Source: Hyaloperonospora brassicae
Lineage: Eukaryota; Oomycota; Peronosporomycetes; Peronosporales; Peronosporaceae
Length of the DNA: 64,000 nt
Direction: 5' to 3'
Assembly: GCA_947650285.1 (NCBI GenBank)
Contig: CANTFL010000730.1
Span: 98,042 to 162,041, forward strand
Shown here: piece after piece, positions 1-10,749 of the stretch
Numbering within the stretch: the first letter of the stretch is position 1
Layout of the letters: each line of letters begins with the position of its first letter
Made by a program: the position numbers and the translations under genes
Notes under the pieces: model-generated
What the model was told of the DNA's origin: nothing
Seen by the model: only the letters and a program-made list of their open reading frames with translations
The model's database searches: none

Positions 1-616
1 GTTAGAAACCTTCAAGAATTAGATCGGAAATGCGTATTGACCCTCCAAGGATAGAGTTGAAGGCTCGATACGAGCTACTATTAGTTAGGCAGCGTAAGCG
101 TGTGCGTCCCGCTTACGCTCAGCACATTCACCACCTTGCGAGTCGTATCACGGCCCAACCAGTTCACTAGCACACGCTGGTTACGATGTCCATGCAGGGC
201 CTTGCGGATGATCCCGTAAAGGATTTTCTGTTCCACCTAGAACTGGGTACGCTAGAACAAGCGATTCCGTGGAGAAACAGGATGACTTTATTCTGAAACA
301 GGCTCACGTCAACTCGAGTTCCTATCGTACCCCGAGACGACAGAAGGTCGGAGGTCCAAAATCGATTGAACTCTATCACGTGGGAAGCAAAAGCAATCAC
401 TCTAGGATGCAAAAGATTGCATAAGTGCAATAGATTTGAAATACAGGACACTGCGCATATAAATGTAGTTCCAAATCCATTGTGTGAGGTACGGCTAAAC
501 GTTGCGATCGTCAGTTGGTCAACAAGGTCCCGAGACGTGATACCGACGACATGGAGAGGTCACAAAAGCGTAGCGGACCATCAAAACGGTCCTGGGTCTG
601 TAGGAGCGGAGTGGGG
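1..616. repeat. Inverted repeat, left arm (partner 19990-20607)
   Basis: The first 616 bases are repeated in reverse complement at 19990-20607 with only a handful of differences (about 99% identity by eye). Position 1 pairs with 20607, so the left arm probably starts before the window. Similarity stops abruptly near base 616; the sequences beyond share nothing I can align. The arm itself is a piece of decayed gypsy gag, but its boundary matches no element end. Confidence 0.9.
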
Positions 617-1558
617 AGATGATTTATTGGTGGTACAACCGCGGCATGGGCACGTGTACGCTATGTTAAAATAAAAACAACAAATTTTTATCACACGAAC
701 CAAGTTTGCGACGGGCTGTGTTGTTTTTGTATCCATGGACGTACGCTCAAAATTTTACTTTAAGCCAAAGCAAACCACTTCACTATAGATCAACAGTCGG
801 TGGATGTGTTGAAGCACATCTAACGCCGAAAGTTGACTGCTTTGAAAAGTAGAGTAGACTGGGACATAGGTTCGTACCTAACGAGAATAATTCAAAAAAA
901 GACACCTGTTAACAACAAATGTGGCAAGAGGATACATCTAGGCCAACTGAAAAGGCCACCTTAAAGGACCTGCCTGTAGTAGCGCTAACAAAGTTAGAAG
1001 GAACTGGGGAAGTAAGTACTTACTTACGTTTATAAGCTTATTGATCAAGTATGTATCCCTGACGGAAATACGCACTCAATTACCTAGAAAGAAAGAATAT
1101 ATTGATGACACAAACGAGACATTAATTGTTTTATGGCTCATAATGTGTAGGTTGAGTGTAGGCCAATATACGCTGAATGTGATCGAGGTTTCGAAGATAA
1201 ATTCGGAGTTATATAAAATTGGCCAACGCTTGAACTGGAAAATTTATCCGAGAAAATGTGTAGCGGCAAGTTATGGCTGATATTCGTACTTGTCGCACAA
1301 AATGAGATAATGCTTTTATTATTTTCGTCGTTATGTTTACTGCAAAATTAAGACCCCCAAAAGCTCATTGCTAGACAAAAGCGTTCTCTACCAGAAGTCT
1401 AGGATTACAAGATAGAAGCCTCAGTACTGGAGGTGGTTGCAGACAGCTCCTTTATACAAGCAATCAATTAAAACAAGGATACATCTCCTTAACCCCGTGC
1501 TATTTGAGTTGCCTATTTGTAAAATTGCTCGCCACGAGATCTATCTAAAATCTGGTGA
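1..1558 (+). pseudogene. Decayed Ty3/gypsy family B copy, gag to protease/linker part
   Basis: This stretch aligns in order with the better-preserved family B element downstream. Bases 100-440 match its gag C-terminus (near 22700-23000) and the ATTGCATAAGTGCAAT block is the zinc-knuckle region. Bases 1100-1280 match the protease-RT linker near 24150-24290, with the encoded stretch LSVGQYTLNVIE against LSVGAYTLDLIV. Bases 1490-1558 match the start of RT near 24515-24580. No long reading frame survives. Family A is inserted at the right end, and the matching sequence resumes at 14194. That the two parts were once one element is inferred from this colinearity. Confidence 0.7.
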
Positions 1559-2227
1559 TGGCGTGATGATCACAATTTTCTGGTGACCTCGACTCTTCAC
1601 TGGAGCCCGGACGACCGACTAACGGAGGGGGTAACCCGATTCCGGGCTCTGTGTCTTCCTGCATACCTTGTGTACCCGTCGTTGAGCCGGGTTGCGCTCT
1701 TCTTGGTGGACTTGAGCTAGGGCTGAGCTTGACCGTCTTAGGGATAAGTGTTGATCGGGTGGAAATGCTCCACCCGGTCAAAAGTAGGTGCAGATCGCGT
1801 GGAAGTTCTTCACTCGATCGCTTGTAACTTGGGCGCTCTCCCAGAGTCGCCTTTGCCAGGGGTGATGCTTGATACGCGAGCCTTCTGACCACTTGAGCCG
1901 TCTATCTATCTTGAATCTGAACCATAAGGCTCACTACGTCCTATCGCAGTTGAGGGGGGGGGTGAGAATTGACGTTCCGCCTGGCCAAACAATCCAAGGG
2001 AGAAGTTCACAGAGACGTGGGTGACTCTCTATTCAACGGGAGGCCAAAGATCCTGCCCGGGAGAAGTCGACGCGTGTCTTTCGTTGCAAATTAAATTCTG
2101 TTTAATGTCAACCAACAAAATCCAAACCCTATGACTATGACTATCTTTTCGCTAGGTCAACTGTTGTGCGCCGCCCTTCTATGTCATTCGTCTCTTACCT
2201 CATGAGGTCCACAGCAGATATTCCGTA

Positions 2228-2392
2228 GTGGATCGCTCCACAGCGGATCGCTCCATAGTGGATCGCTCCATAGTGGATCGCTCCACAGTGGATCGCGGTA
2301 CAGTGGATCGCGGTGTAGTGGATCGCTCCATAGTGGATCGCTCCACAGTGGATCGCGGTACAGTGGATCGCGGTGTAGTGGATCGCGGTATA
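2228..2392. repeat. 15-bp minisatellite in 3' LTR, 11 units
   Basis: Eleven head-to-tail units of 15 bp follow the pattern GTGGATCGCTCCAYA, with a variant GTGGATCGCGGTRTA. The order includes a repeated four-unit block (CTCCATA, CTCCACA, CGGTACA, CGGTGTA). Every unit holds a GATC. Because 15 is a multiple of three, the array stays open in several frames and produces meaningless repetitive reading frames on both strands. Confidence 0.95.
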
Positions 2393-2581
2393 TGTTCCAC
2401 ATCAATTATGTGATTCACACACATTATGTGATCCACACCACCCAGCGGTATCCAGAATAGAAGGTGGATCAACCTGCACGACTTGGACAGTCGTTTCCCT
2501 TCAATCAGTCGTTTGGTCACCTTCCTCGTCCAAACAGGCCCATTTTCGTTCGCGCTCGCGCGTACGAGATCCACACTTTCG

Positions 2582-2594
2582 TCATTCTTCCTTT
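2582..2594 (+). promoter_or_regulatory. Candidate oomycete initiator at the inner LTR edge, facing the plus-strand gene
   Basis: TCATTCTTCCTTT matches the oomycete Inr core TCANTYY exactly and most of the extended Inr/FPR consensus. It lies in the last 26 bases of the LTR and about 85 bases before the ATG at 2669, a usual 5' UTR length for oomycete genes. It points opposite to pol. The same sequence is in the other LTR, where it faces outward. Short motif, so function is inferred. Confidence 0.4.
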
Positions 2595-2668
2595 GCGCTT
2601 CTCCACAAGCGTCCCCTGCATCGGCGATCGACATACGGTGTCGATCGGCTACGCATCCCGTGACGACC

Positions 2669-4919
2669 ATGGCTCTATCCTCGTTTGCACCCTCTGATTT
2701 GTCCGCGCCTCCTGGTGCGACCTCGGGAATTGGTCAAGCGATACCTCCTCCCTTGTCACCGTCGGTCTCTTCTGACTGATCGCGTACCTTGTTCCCGTCT
2801 ACAAGGGTTAGTATTCCATCTTTGGCGGATCGCGAGAGTGTCTTTTCGCAGGTTGCGGCGTTGTACCACCAACTGGAACTTCAAGAAGCAGCTGTGACAG
2901 ATTGCCGTGCCTTGGAAGAAGCGTATCGTGGCCAGACGTTGCAGATCGACCGTCTCCAGGCGGAGCGGCGATCCTACATCGACTTGTCCCCGCGCGTAGC
3001 GACTTACGTCCAGCAGCGCTTTACTATGCTCTGGTGCGATCACCAATCGCTGATCCAGAAGACTAATGAGTTCCAAAAAGAGCTGGAAAGACGTTCGGAC
3101 CACAAAAAAAGGTCCGGATTATGGAGACCGCTAATTTTTAAGCCAACGCAGCCCTGGAGCGTGAGAAGGCTCGTCGGGTGCGCGAAGTGGCTTCAGTTCA
3201 GCAGCAAGTGGATTCGTTGGCCTCGCGCCTGGCTACCGCTGTGCAAAACTTGAGCGGCGATCTCCAAAACGCCACGGAGAAGGCAGCAAGTATAATATCC
3301 ATCAAACGAACCAACAAGAAGCTTTAGGTGGCCACGCCGGCGTTGGAAGATTTTTCCAAGGCCTACAAGGACCACCTCCGAAAAAACCATCATGTCGAAG
3401 ATGAGCTGCGGCGGCTGAGATCGGACCCGGCAGATCGAGACATTAAAGTAGATCGCCTTAAAATCAAATGCTGGACAGGAAGCAGAAAATTCTATCGACA
3501 GTCCGTGATCGCGACGCGATCCGGGCCCACCTGGTTCAGGTGGGCTCTGGGTATCTCCACCTTCCTCTGGAAGTACCCTCTGCTGCTTTCGCTACCCCGA
3601 CAACCTGCAAGCGATTCAGGTCCGGGGAGCCTGATCTCCTGACCAACTGTCCTCGCGTATCAAAGGTGGCGCGATCCGGAATGGAGTCAGAGGCTGTTCC
3701 ATCGGTCAAGCTCACCGGTATATCCCTGCGATCAACTGGACCACTGCGACCAACGCACCTTATGGATCTAAAGAAATTTCTCCCAAGTCGGCGCGATCCT
3801 CTAGGCAGGCGCAACCTGACGAGTCCCTGGCTTCTTCAGGGCGAACCACTGGGCCGGTGCGTTCCACCCAAGGTCTCGCAGGTCAAACGAGATCTAACCC
3901 CCAGGCAGGAGACAAGCGAACCTAGAAGCTACCAGCCAGTAATCTGTCTCTGTCAGAGACCGGTCCCTTCGATCCATTTGATGGAGACACGCTGGCTGCT
4001 TTCCTTGGATCGCGCTCTTCGTCGCGGGGCCGTCGATTGCCCAAGAGCGTCTCGTCATTTCCAGGATCGACCACTGCTCCAATCCATGTGAATTCTTCCA
4101 ATCTAAAGTCCGGATCGCCTCCAGTCCCACGTAGACTGACGCCTCCTGCGCCGTGTCCGGTATCAAAAGTGGATTTATTTGGCGAAGCGTCCAGTGATTC
4201 CGACGGATCACTGAGCCTGCCCAGCGACGCGCGGGAGGCCGAGAATGACCTGCTTGCAGCAGTGAAATACGCCCGTTTGGCCCCAACGCGGGTACACCTC
4301 GATCAGTGGTTTCCCGGCTACCGCGATCGGGTCCCCCGGTCCCACGTCCAAGTGCACCCGTGGTCGGCACGACGTACAAGTTTGACTTGCGTGGCGGAGT
4401 TAAACGTGGAAATCCTGCTCAAGCACTTGACGCGGCCAAAAGGATTCATTTCATTACCGCCACAGCTCCTCGAACCAACTCTGCTCCATCCGAATCCGAG
4501 TGGATTCCGCGTTTAGTAACTTCCGCACAAGTGTCGGCGCTGTACAAGCAAGAACCCTGGAATTACTTTCGGAACCAAGTTACACCCGTTTTATTCGCGC
4601 GACTAGCTGGTTCGCTGAGCTGTCGACCGTGTATAGCGGCTTGAAGAATCGGCACCGGCAGGATCTGGGGGAGGCAAACCACGCTATTTACTTGCCGGCC
4701 GAGCAACGCGAACGCGATCCGGAGCTAGCGCGAATTTATCAGCAGCGCAAACAGCGGCGATCGCGATCCGGACCCCGATGGAAAACCTTATTGCGCTTTA
4801 TCCTTCAGGGGATGATTGACGGACACAGCGATTTGGATCTGTTGCTAGATCCGTTCTTCATGCATCTACCGTCACCGGTCGAGATGCGCCCATGGTACCC
4901 GGGTTTGGGCGATTCTTAG
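2669..4919 (+). pseudogene. Extra plus-strand gene of family A (coiled-coil protein), broken
   Basis: A gene opposite to pol begins 62 bases inside the 3' LTR. From ATG 2669 one frame runs to about 3110 with a single TGA (2777-2779). It encodes a Pro/Ser-rich start and then heptad-rich coiled coil (for example QVAALYHQLELQEAA). A frameshift near 3120 leads to more coiled coil (VREVASVQQQVDSLASRL, then ALEDFSKAYKDHLRK after a TAG at 3325). Further frame changes near 3470, 4040, 4310 and 4500 give a Ser/Asp patch (VDLFGEASSDSDG) and a basic C-terminal part containing LARIYQQRKQRRSRSG and a hydrophobic/acidic segment before the stop at 4919. I do not recognise the family. The coiled coil and basic tail could suit self-assembly and nucleic-acid binding, but that is inference. 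Confidence 0.6.
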
Positions 4920-5264
4920 AAGAGGATACCCAACTTGATCTCAGTTCTGACGCGTCTGGATTCCGCTGAGCCTTGGAGCAACCAGTGTCGATCACGCATC
5001 GAGGACTACCCAGGATCGTCGATCGCTCGCTTGTCCGGTAAATTTTTTCCGAAGTAGTTCATAGCCATCCGACACTAATTGTGTTTAATCGCTTAATATA
5101 TCTCCATCTTTTTTTTGTCGATATTCACATAAATTGTTTTCCTTTGCATTTTTATAGTTACTCACGACGATCGGGCCCCAATATTCTAGATCGCGACACA
5201 CCTCACCTTCAATTGTTCATCCTCTGCAACCTTCTTGCAGACAACTTTCAATTAGACACGTCGC
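4920..5264. other. AT-rich spacer between converging genes of family A
   Basis: The plus-strand gene and minus-strand pol end on either side of this 345-base stretch, which has T-rich runs near 5110-5120 and no credible reading frame. It is the expected place for both 3' ends, though I cannot identify processing signals. Confidence 0.4.
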
Positions 5265-5764
5265 TTATTCGTCCATCTCTGCTTCGTGTGATTGCATCAA
5301 ATCAAAGCGGTTCTTGCTGACTCGGTAGCGATTGAACTCTTGCGGCAAGGGTCCATAAATCAAGTCGACCTCGTCTATCCATGTCGGATCGTCCGATCCC
5401 TTCCATTGCATCAAATACTGGCGTTGCACTCTGCCAAAATGGGTACGCCTGCCGGATACCACATCCAATTTTTTCTCGACTTCAATTTTTTCGTCATCTA
5501 ATGTGCGCTCCCAGCTAAATCCGGCATCAGGGCTTCGTCAAAATCCAAGCAATACGCCTCTTCAATGTTCAACAGGTTTATCGACCGATCCGGAAAGATT
5601 TTCCATCGCTTACGCTTGGATATATGTACCAAAGGGAATAGGTGGTACGACGTATCCGCATTCTCCAACCGTATCGCGTGTCTCCCGTCAATTTCCCTCA
5701 CCCGAAATGACCCATGCCGCATATGTGCCGGTATTCGGGCATATTCTTCTTTCACCCAATCCAA
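5265..5764 (-). pseudogene. Family A integrase C-terminus and chromodomain, frameshifted
   Basis: Two overlapping minus-strand pieces make the end of pol. The first (5764-5498) contains VHISKRKRWKIFPDRS followed by an acidic stretch, consistent with the tail after the integrase core. The second (5468-5265) contains YLMQWKGSDDPTWIDEVDL, which matches the chromodomain pattern of an aromatic/QWKG strand followed by a TW segment. Chromodomains at integrase C-termini steer chromovirus insertion to marked chromatin. A frameshift separates the two. Confidence 0.7.
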
Positions 5765-5770
5765 ATAGAG

Positions 5771-7022
5771 TCACACTTGCGACCCAACGTCGATCTCATG
5801 CGATCCGTCCTCAGGATTGTGTTGATTGGCCCGATCTTGGATCGCGATCCGTAGACGATCGTTACCGACTTCTCTCGCTCTCTGATATTGACATTGTATA
5901 TAGTAACGCCATCTTCGTGGTTCTCGGTCTCGTCGTTTAAAGCTTTCTAAAGGCAGGGTCGCTTCCAGCGTCGATCGTGGACCCCAACCGGGGATCACGT
6001 AGAATGAGATATCTCCTCGTAAGCGATCTCGTGCCGCATTGATGGCAAACGTCAACCGCTCTGCGTACTCGTCCCAATCCTTATGATCCGTATCCGCAAC
6101 ATAAATTTTTATGCTCTCGTCAGTGTCTGTACCATTCTTTCTGCTGTTCCATTCGCTTGGGGTCGATAAGCAGTAGTTGCACGCTGTTTATGCCCCACGA
6201 TCCTATAAACGCTCGGAAGGAGTCAGACATGAATTCTGGCTCTCGATCGTGGCGGATCGCTTCACTGGCCCCGAACCTTCAAAATTTACACTCCTCGTAA
6301 CTCTCAGCGATTGTTTGTGCAGTTCTAGAGCAACTCGCCTTGGCGATAACGTACACTGAGAACAGATCTACCCACAGCTACAACTCGGTGTTCCCTTTGA
6401 AGGATCGTGGCAGCGATGGAATGTGATCCATCGCGATTATCAGAAACGGATAAGTGGCTTGGACATTTCCTGGATATTCGCCGCGAAGAACCGGTTTTCC
6501 TTTTCCTGTCGTGCAATCCACACATTCTCTTACATAACTCTGGACACTCCGGTAGAGTCCTCTCCAGTGGAACTTGGATCGGATTCGTTGGTATGTTCTG
6601 ACTATGCCTTAATTTCCTCCAACCAAACTAGTATGGTAATGATGTAAGAAGTCTTGCTGCAGTAGTTCCGGTACCATCAAACAAACCATCTCCACGCGGC
6701 TGTCTTAATCCTTCGTCGATCTAGGGCAGAAAAAAGATGACTCGCTTTCATCTACTTAATAATCGAACGCGATCCGAGCACATAACTTTTCTTCTTCAAT
6801 TCTCAACTTCGTTATGTCTCCGATCAGGGATAAATTCAGGTTGGTGATCCAAGTCTCTTCATACTGTGCTTGCTTGAATATATCGATTCTGATCGGCTGA
6901 TCGAATTTTTCTTGCAAGACATCAGGCGATAGTCGTCTCCTTACGGCTGATCTAGTGACGGCAGAAATTTTCAAGACCCGATCGACACTTATGGGTGTCA
7001 ACAACTCGTCCAACTGGTTCAA
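5771..7022 (-). pseudogene. Family A integrase, broken
   Basis: The piece at 6055-5771 carries TFAINAARDRLRGDISFYVI and then WGPRSTLEATLP, which I recognise as the end of an oomycete gypsy integrase core (the 'in-frame neighbour helps host choose target' region before the C-terminal tail). The piece at 7022-6756 follows RNase H and fits the N-terminal part. The central catalytic stretch, about 6060-6750, is split over many small frames, so I cannot confirm the DDE residues. The copy cannot encode an active integrase as read. Confidence 0.65.
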
Positions 7023-7028
7023 TGAACG

Positions 7029-8008
7029 TCAATCCTGACGATCTTGTTCGAATAAAGTCGTCGTGCCCTTCGCTTGTCGTAAAGCGTTGATTGCTAGTCG
7101 ATCGGCAATCTGATTCCAGTCCCTCTTTATATGTAAGAATTCGTAAGTCCGCCACGATAGGAGCTTCTCAATAGCTTTGTAACGTAGCAACTGCAATCCG
7201 GGCGCCTTGCAATCAATTTCTCCGCGCATCTGTCGTATCACTAAATTAGAATCGCCACATATGATGATGCGTCCCCGCACCTAATGGACCAGGAGATCAA
7301 AACCTAGTAGCATGGCACGATACCCAACTTCCTTCACTGTCAGGTCTATTGCGTATTTGGCTGCACCTTTCACGATCTTCCATTCTGGGAGCTTCCACAC
7401 TATTGCACTATACGCTCCAATTTTTCGTTTAGTTCGGGCCAATCCATCGAAATTGACCACCCAAAGACTTTCACCCTCCTCCACCGTTAGCGGTGGCATA
7501 CCTATACAATGTTTCGGTTGTTTCCTAGGGGCGATCGCGATCAACATCTCGCCAGCTTCTTCGCACAATGTTTTGCTGGCGCCTAGTGTACCAAGTATTT
7601 CATCTTCTCCCTTTTCAGACTTCTTGATCTCCAGCGTCCAATTTGATAGCAACGCCGCCCATCTCCCGAGCTTTCCGTTCAGCCCTGAAGATTGTACCAG
7701 CCAGGCCAACGTTGAATGACATGTGACGCCTTGATCTTTCGTGCAGCCAACATCGTGTAGCCGTTATTCAAGATGCACAGCAGAACAAAACATTCTATTT
7801 CCACCATTCCACTATTAATCCCGTTGGGTTTTAGCGTTCGGCTCGTGAACGTTACCGACCAGTATACTCCGTCGTGTTCTTGTAGCAAAGCTGAAGATAC
7901 TGCCCATTTACTAACATAGACCACTAATACTGGAGAACGATCCGGATTTAAATGTTTAAGAATCGGAGTCTTAGCGATCTTATCCATTAATATCGTGAGC
8001 AAGATCAT
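7029..8008 (-). pseudogene. Family A RT connection and RNase H
   Basis: Three abutting minus-strand frames give the RNase H half of pol. 8008-7679 has VVYVSKWAVSSALLQEHDG and VTFTSRTLKPNG, the tethered domain typical of gypsy RT. 7709-7281 has LGRWAALLSNWTLEIKK and then VVNFDGLARTKRKIGAYS, a second RNase H-like domain with its first catalytic Asp (FDG). 7280-7029 has IICGDSNLVIRQM and KRDWNQIADRLA, the later two Asp positions. The position where a catalytic Glu is expected reads KEVGYRAMLLG, so it appears lost. Having both a degenerate connection and a second RNase H resembles dual-RNase H gypsy lineages. Confidence 0.75.
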
Positions 8009-8130
8009 TGCTTTCTACCATCGATACTGTCGGTTGATGTCGGATCGCTCCTTGTAACAACGTTAAGGTCTGGATCGCCATCACCACGGCACTTTCTGTC
8101 ATTAACTCTCTTTCCATACAGTGTAGACGA

Positions 8131-9564
8131 TTACGTCTCATCCATGCGTCGAATCTCGTGGAAATCGGCTTCGCTAAATCCGTATAACACTGATGCATAT
8201 ATTGCAAAGTCTTTAATGAATCGGCTATAGTAATTCAAACTCCCTAGAAACGACTGCATCGACCGCAGCGTTCGATGAATTGGAATATTGACCAGCGATT
8301 CGAGACCCTTAAGGTGGGCTTCCAATCCAGCGAGTGATACTTGATAACCCAGGTAATCCACCTTGCGTCGTTCCCAATAACTCTTGGTCAGGCTGATCGA
8401 CAAATTCCACTTGTTGCATAAACGTAGCAATCTTCACACTATTTCGTATAAATCAGTCCACGATGTAGCTGGAATCAGTATATCATCGATGTACGATCTC
8501 CAACCTATCACATAAGGTGTCTGAATGATGTCTAGCTCTCCCTCTGTGAGCACATCGATCCGGTTGGACGGCTTCGTCGAGGGTGCATCTGGGTCGGCCC
8601 CGATCTTCATGTATCCATACAATGCATTGCCAATCAGGCGTTGGTAAATATGCAAATCATTTTTAACCCGAACGGCATCATCATCCACTCAAACAAGCCT
8701 GACGGCGTGATGAATGCAAAAATACTTTAAGCTCGTTCTGTCATCTCCACCACCCATAACCCGCTTGCCATAATTAGTGAGCAGTGCCACATCGCTTTGT
8801 CCATGTCCTGTAAAAATTCACTGATCAATGGCATCGGATATACCATCAGCCTTGTCAGCTAATTTACTCGTCGATAATCGATACACAATTGAATGTCCTC
8901 GCCATTATTCTTGATGATAACGACAATCGGCGAGGCCCATGGTGATGTGGAAGGACGTATAAGCTTGGCTGATAGCATTTCTTTGATCAAATTCGCTAGC
9001 TTTTTTGCGAAACTTGGGCGCTACTGGCCCGTACTCTCTGCGCAATCGGGCTCGCTCCACCCACGTCAATATCGCATATCGCCCCCCTGCGGCTGGAGGC
9101 AGTGCGTAAACTCTAACAATAAGAAGGTTCTTGTTGGTCCAGATCAGTTGTCTCAATCGTGCTTGGTCTTCAGTCAGCGGTAACCCTGGATCGCCTACCT
9201 GAAATTCGTCAATCGTAATTTTGGCAGTAGGCATAACAACGTCAGGCAGTACCGCCATGTGCTGATCCACATCCTCGGCATACATCTCCCCACTTTCATG
9301 ATGATAGGTAGTGATGTACAGTTCTCTCGCGATCCGTTCATTATCCGGACATGGCTTTTCGCCGATCGTTACGTCTGATGATAGTCTGGATTCTTTCCTC
9401 AACTGCTCGACTGCTACATCGTTCGTCGTTCGTTCTTGAATCGTGTTAATTACCAACAGGACACTTGTAGGTCTATAATTTAAATGTAAATCGCCGATCA
9501 CATCACGCAATTCGTCATGCGATAAATAGGTATCCCTGTCCGTATCCGATACGACGTCTTCCAT
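8131..9564 (-). pseudogene. Family A reverse transcriptase
   Basis: Three minus-strand frames are collinear. 9564-8905 holds the region before the fingers, including VYALPPAAGGRYAILTWVER. 8688-8434 holds IYQRLIGNALYGYMKIG and GWRSYIDDILIPATSW, with the catalytic YIDD at 8493-8482. 8430-8131 holds CNKWNLSISLTKSYWERRKV, then DYLGYQVSLAGLEAHLKGLE and SMQSFLGSLNYYSRFIKDFA, the palm-to-thumb region. The active-site box is intact, but frameshifts near 8432 and between 8690 and 8905 disable the gene. Confidence 0.85.
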
Positions 9565-9588
9565 TGGCCCCCCAGGTGCTCGATGGTC

Positions 9589-10445
9589 TTATTTCTTAGC
9601 CTCGATCGTGATAGCGACACGTGGTAGTAGTCCCACACGTGGAACGACTTCGTCACCACGGACCGGACTGTCCTTTGATCCATTTTTCCCAGTCGGCCGA
9701 CTCAAAACCTTCTTTGGAGCAGGGTAGGATCTGCGATCCACAAGCGTTCCAGCGTATTTGGGAGCCAGTTCTTCGTCTTTACATGTCGTTGCTTCAAATA
9801 CTAGAGTCTGCCACTCATTGTACCGTCGCGATTCGACCGATATGTAGCCTGGGTATCGAGGTACCATGTCGGCAGCCATGGTCCAGCCTAAAGCCGGTCC
9901 GCCATCGAGGGTAACTACGTTATCGCTGAGATTTTATAGATGCAAGTTCTTATTCCGACCTATCCCAGCGGTTACGGTGGGTACCCGTGTTGGATCGCGT
10001 CTACCCCTATAGCTTGGCGTTGGACTGGAAAGTGCCGATCCGTATCTCTTCCGATCTACTGACCGGCAGTATCACGTGTTGTTCTGGGATCACGATCGGC
10101 AGCATGGACGAGTCGTACAGAGGTCTGCGTCCTACTAGATCAAGATCTAACTTCATACGGCAATACCAGCGTCCCGTCCGCTAAATCCAGACGTATACCT
10201 GGGGGTACCATGAAATCAATGCCCAAAATTGCTTCTTGACCAACTTGATCACCTACTCATTCATTAAAGTAGTAAACCAGCGATCCATTTTGGGTGATCT
10301 TGATCTTTGTGCGTCCTTCAGTCATGTACGTGTTTTCACCGGCCCCCACACACTCCTGTTTTTAATTTTTGTCGATGACACATCCCACCTTACGAGCATA
10401 GGCGGTGCCCACGATCGAAATCATAGATTCTGAGTCCAGCAGCAT
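9589..10445 (-). pseudogene. Family A protease region
   Basis: The minus strand near 10443-10360 reads LLDSESMISIVGTAYARKVG, matching a retropepsin active-site neighbourhood. The usual D-S/T-G triad reads D-S-E here (codon GAA at 10431-10429), so the catalytic glycine is lost. Downstream, 9879-9589 has MAADMVPRYPGYISVESRRY, a linker before RT seen in oomycete gypsy polyproteins. The stretch between them is frameshifted. Confidence 0.55.
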
Positions 10446-10749
10446 TGTAGCCTTTTCTTTGTTAATCTTTCCAACTACTTAAGCTTGCTTGATCCCTTTT
10501 ACTGGTGTATGATATTTTCAATATCCCCTTGACTTGCCTGGCGCTAAGACAAGTTACATCTTGGCGGGCGATCGAGCGAACTCATCATGTCCTCTTACAC
10601 TCGCAATGGAACGCAGACCGTTTGAAAAAGCACATGTTTTATATATTAATCATCCTTTTTGTCGTCGCTTCCGTCGACCAACTTCCTCCCCACAAAGCAT
10701 GTACGCAGAGCCTAGAACGCTCGACTCGTACCAGATTCCAACCTGTAGA

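Larger units (their letters stand above)
1559..2607 (-). repeat. Family A 3' LTR
   Basis: Direct repeat of 13130-14193. On the plus strand it begins TGGCGTGATGATCAC and ends CTTCTCCACA, so on the element's own strand it runs TGTG...GCCA with canonical TG/CA ends. Over the first 670 bases I count about six differences from the other LTR. It contains a 15-bp tandem array and a run of G near 1953. It lacks about 28 bases that the other LTR has just before the shared GATCCACACTTTCG block. Confidence 0.93.

Noticed and set aside
1545..1892. 115-codon minus-strand frame, repeated at 13086-13463
   Set aside because: It lies inside the LTR and is identical only because the LTRs are; no domain or independent evidence of coding.
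2184..2413. Repetitive open frames encoding DPLWSDPL-, RSTVERS- and VDRSTVDR-type proteins on both strands
   Set aside because: They are translations of the 15-bp LTR minisatellite, whose unit is a multiple of three; open in several frames at once and without gene context.
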